Source: LMUY01 sp964657445 (GTDB taxonomy: Bacteria > Pseudomonadota > Alphaproteobacteria > Acetobacterales > Acetobacteraceae). Taken from it: a stretch of DNA of 7,748 bases. The DNA lies in the NCBI GenBank assembly GCA_964657445.1, contig CAZZVB010000200.1:1-7748 (forward strand), read 5' to 3'. This document shows positions 6,030-7,748 of this stretch, in pieces (position 1 is the first letter of the stretch; every line of letters starts with the position of its first letter). The translations under genes and the position numbers were made by a program. The notes beneath the pieces were generated by a model. It searched no databases and was not told the DNA's origin. It worked only from the letters and a program-made list of their open reading frames with translations.

Positions 6030-7013
6030 ATGCCGATCCTCGAGGTCGAGAACCTCCAGACCCATTTCGGCACTCCGGATGGCGTGGTCCGGGCGGTGGA
6101 AGGCTTGTCGTTCCACATCGACGCCGGCGAGACGGTCGCGATCGTGGGCGAGAGCGGGTGCGGCAAATCCGTCACCTCGATGTCGATCCTGCGGCTGGTG
6201 AACACGCCGCCGGGCAAGATCGCCGGGCGGATCGTGTTCGAAGGGCGCAACCTGCTCGACCTGCCGGATGCCGAGATGCGCAAGCTGCGCGGCAACGACA
6301 TCAGCATGATCTTCCAGGAACCGATGACCAGCCTGAACCCGGTGCTGACGGTGGGACGCCAGATCGGCGAGACGCTGGAACTGCACCAGGGGATGAACGG
6401 CAAGCAGGCCCTGCAGCGCGCGGCCGAGATGCTGGAACTGGTGGGCATTTCCGCCGCGGCCCGGCGCGTGCGCGAATACCCGCACCAGCTTTCCGGCGGC
6501 ATGCGGCAGCGCGTGATGATCGCGATGGCGCTCGCCTGCAACCCGAAGCTGCTGATCGCCGACGAGCCGACGACGGCGCTGGACGTCACCATCCAGGCGC
6601 AGATCCTGGACCTGATGCGCGACCTCAAGACCCGGCTCGGCTCGGCCATCATGCTCATCACGCACGACCTCGGCGTGGTGGCGGAAATGGCCGAGCGGGT
6701 GGTCGTGATGTATGCCGGCCGCAAGGTGGAGCAGGCGCCGGTGCGGGAGATCTTCGCGCGCCCGCTGCACCCTTACACCCGCGGATTGCTGGGCGCGGTC
6801 CCGAAGCTCGGCTCGTCGCTGGAGGCCAACGCGGGACGGACGAAGCTGGCAGAAATCCCCGGCCTGGTGCCCAGCTTGCGGCAGCGCATCGTGGGCTGCC
6901 CCTTCGCCGGGCGCTGCCCGATGGTGACGGATTACTGCCGCGAGACGGCGCCGGCCGTCGAGGAAAAGGCGCCCGGCCACTGGGTCGCCTGCCACTACGC
7001 GGACGCCGCATAA
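6030..7013 (+). CDS. ABC transporter ATP-binding protein, DppD/OppD type
   Basis: This 327-residue cytoplasmic ATPase powers the importer together with the F-type partner. Visible motifs: Walker A GESGCGKS 40-47, Q-loop Gln96 in IFQEPMTSLNP, signature LSGGMRQR 154-161, Walker B LLIADEP 174-180 with TTALD as D-loop context, and the switch His211 in THD. The C-terminal oligopeptide-transporter extension is present, with LHPYTRGLLGAVP (246-258) and a cysteine set C290, C296, C303 and C321. Such cysteines are known in this family and bind an iron-sulfur cluster in at least one solved homologue; occupancy here is inferred. ATG 6030 follows GGCAGG at 6020-6025. The TAA overlaps the next ATG by one base (TAATG). 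Length is typical of DppD. Confidence 0.94.
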   Translation: MPILEVENLQTHFGTPDGVVRAVEGLSFHIDAGETVAIVGESGCGKSVTSMSILRLVNTPPGKIAGRIVFEGRNLLDLPDAEMRKLRGNDISMIFQEPMTSLNPVLTVGRQIGETLELHQGMNGKQALQRAAEMLELVGISAAARRVREYPHQLSGGMRQRVMIAMALACNPKLLIADEPTTALDVTIQAQILDLMRDLKTRLGSAIMLITHDLGVVAEMAERVVVMYAGRKVEQAPVREIFARPLHPYTRGLLGAVPKLGSSLEANAGRTKLAEIPGLVPSLRQRIVGCPFAGRCPMVTDYCRETAPAVEEKAPGHWVACHYADAA

Positions 7014-7258
7014 TGGCTGCTCGCATATCCCGCTTCCCCTCCCGCCTGTGGCGGAGGGCCGGGCTGGCTTCAGCCGTCGCTCTTGCCGCGACACAACTGC
7101 TCACCGCCTGCGGCACCCCCAACGCCTGCCTTGCGAATCGCTACGATTCCTATGTCCCGCAGTATCGTTGCGTCAGCGGCCTGCAATTGCCGCACAACAT
7201 CCTCAAGGACACGGACCCGATGTCCGGATCGACCGCGCCGGTGGAGCCGCCAAGCTGA
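7013..7258 (+). CDS. Small lipoprotein of unknown function, embedded in the transporter operon
   Basis: An 81-residue product that I do not recognise. The N-terminus is a basic stretch (R5, R11, R14, R15), a hydrophobic core at about 17-30, and a lipobox L-T-A-C at 30-33, so signal peptidase II would cleave before Cys33 and leave a lipidated mature peptide of 49 residues. The residue after Cys33 is Gly, which under the E. coli +2 rule does not retain it in the inner membrane. The mature part has two further cysteines (C39, C53), several tyrosines and a Pro-rich tail (APVEPPS). The frame is open upstream through the ATPase gene, so the start rests on the TAATG overlap at 7011-7015 and on the signal peptide it creates. 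The stop overlaps the next ATG (TGATG). The gene sits between the two ATPase genes and is surely co-translated with them. A chance ORF is unlikely given the lipobox and both couplings, but expression is unproven. Confidence 0.72.
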   Translation: MAARISRFPSRLWRRAGLASAVALAATQLLTACGTPNACLANRYDSYVPQYRCVSGLQLPHNILKDTDPMSGSTAPVEPPS

Positions 7259-7748
7259 TGCCGCTGCTCGAAGTCAACGCACTCAAAAAGCATTATCCCA
7301 TCCGGGGCGGCCTATTCGGCCAGCAGACCGCGACCGTGTATGCGGTGGATGGCGTGTCGTTCACCGTGTCCGCCGGCGAAACGCTGTCCGTCGTAGGCGA
7401 AAGCGGGTGCGGCAAGTCCACCGTCGGCCGCACCATCCTGCGCCTGACGGACCCGACCGACGGGGAAGTGTTCCTGGACGGCCAGCGCATCGATACGCTG
7501 TCGCCGGGCAAGATGCGGCCGGTGCGGCAGCGCATCCAGGTGGTGTTCCAGGACCCGTTCAGCAGCCTCAATCCCCGCATGCGCGTGCGCGACGTGTTGG
7601 CCGAGCCGATGACGAACTTCGGCCTGGCCTCCGGGTCGGAGCTGGAGGACAGGGTCGCGGCCCTGATGGACAAGGTGCGCCTGCCGCGCGACGCGATGCG
7701 GCGCTTCCCGCACGAGTTCAGCGGCGGCCAGCGTCAGCGCATCGGCAT
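7258..7748 (+). CDS. ABC transporter ATP-binding protein, DppF/OppF type (3' end outside window)
   Basis: The second ATPase of the importer; 163 codons are present and the window ends before Walker B. Visible: an F-type N-terminus (LLEVNALKKHYPIRGGLFG, residues 3-21), VYAVDGVSFTV 27-37, Walker A GESGCGKS 47-54, Q-loop Gln98 in VVFQDPFSSLNPRM, and signature FSGGQRQR 154-161. The VVFQDPFSSLNPRM segment distinguishes DppF/OppF from DppD/OppD partners. The ATG overlaps the lipoprotein TGA by one base, and GGAG at 7243-7246 is a moderately distant ribosome site. The two ATPases differ enough to be a heterodimeric pair, as expected for this family. Confidence 0.93.
   Translation, partial: MPLLEVNALKKHYPIRGGLFGQQTATVYAVDGVSFTVSAGETLSVVGESGCGKSTVGRTILRLTDPTDGEVFLDGQRIDTLSPGKMRPVRQRIQVVFQDPFSSLNPRMRVRDVLAEPMTNFGLASGSELEDRVAALMDKVRLPRDAMRRFPHEFSGGQRQRIG

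Noticed and set aside
5282..6724. 480-codon open frame on the minus strand opposite the second permease and D-type ATPase
   Set aside because: It spans two well-supported plus-strand genes and their gap, and shows no domain; the length is a GC-bias artefact.
6158..7012. Long upstream extension of the small lipoprotein frame
   Set aside because: It is a frame shadow of the D-type ATPase, and starting there would bury the lipoprotein signal sequence inside the chain.

Overview
The window is a GC-rich (roughly two thirds G+C by eye), densely packed bacterial chromosome segment. GC-rich codon use, TTG starts, a twin-arginine signal on a peptide-type binding protein, and a DEAD-box helicase of the DeaD/DbpA type together suggest an alphaproteobacterium, perhaps Rhodospirillales/Acetobacteraceae. 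That placement is an inference from general character, not from a marker gene.

Layout: (1) positions 1-611, minus strand: the first 203 residues of a compact serine hydrolase of the beta-lactamase/penicillin-binding-protein fold, running off the left edge. (2) 612-713: a 102-bp divergent intergenic region with a 7-bp perfect inverted repeat just ahead of the helicase start. (3) 714-2408, plus strand: a complete DEAD-box RNA helicase with a DbpA-type RNA-binding domain behind a Pro/Ala-rich linker. (4) 2409-2565: a 157-bp leader with a 10-bp palindrome, a bulged hairpin and a possible REP-like palindrome. (5) 2566 to the right edge: a five-component Opp/Dpp-type ABC importer operon in the order binding protein, permease B-type, permease C-type, ATPase D-type, small lipoprotein, ATPase F-type (cut off by the window end).

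The importer genes are almost certainly co-transcribed and translationally coupled. Four of the five junctions overlap by 1-4 bases; the other has a 13-base gap. The binding protein would be exported folded by Tat, capture a peptide or similar solute in the periplasm and deliver it to the two-permease channel, which the two ATPases power. The one unexpected member is an 81-codon lipoprotein gene spliced between the two ATPase genes with 1-base overlaps on both sides. It has a good lipobox but no family I recognise.

I did not find a CRISPR array, a mobile element, an RNA gene or a clearly new defence or metabolic system. The most worthwhile unknown is the embedded lipoprotein; the leader ahead of the transporter operon comes second.
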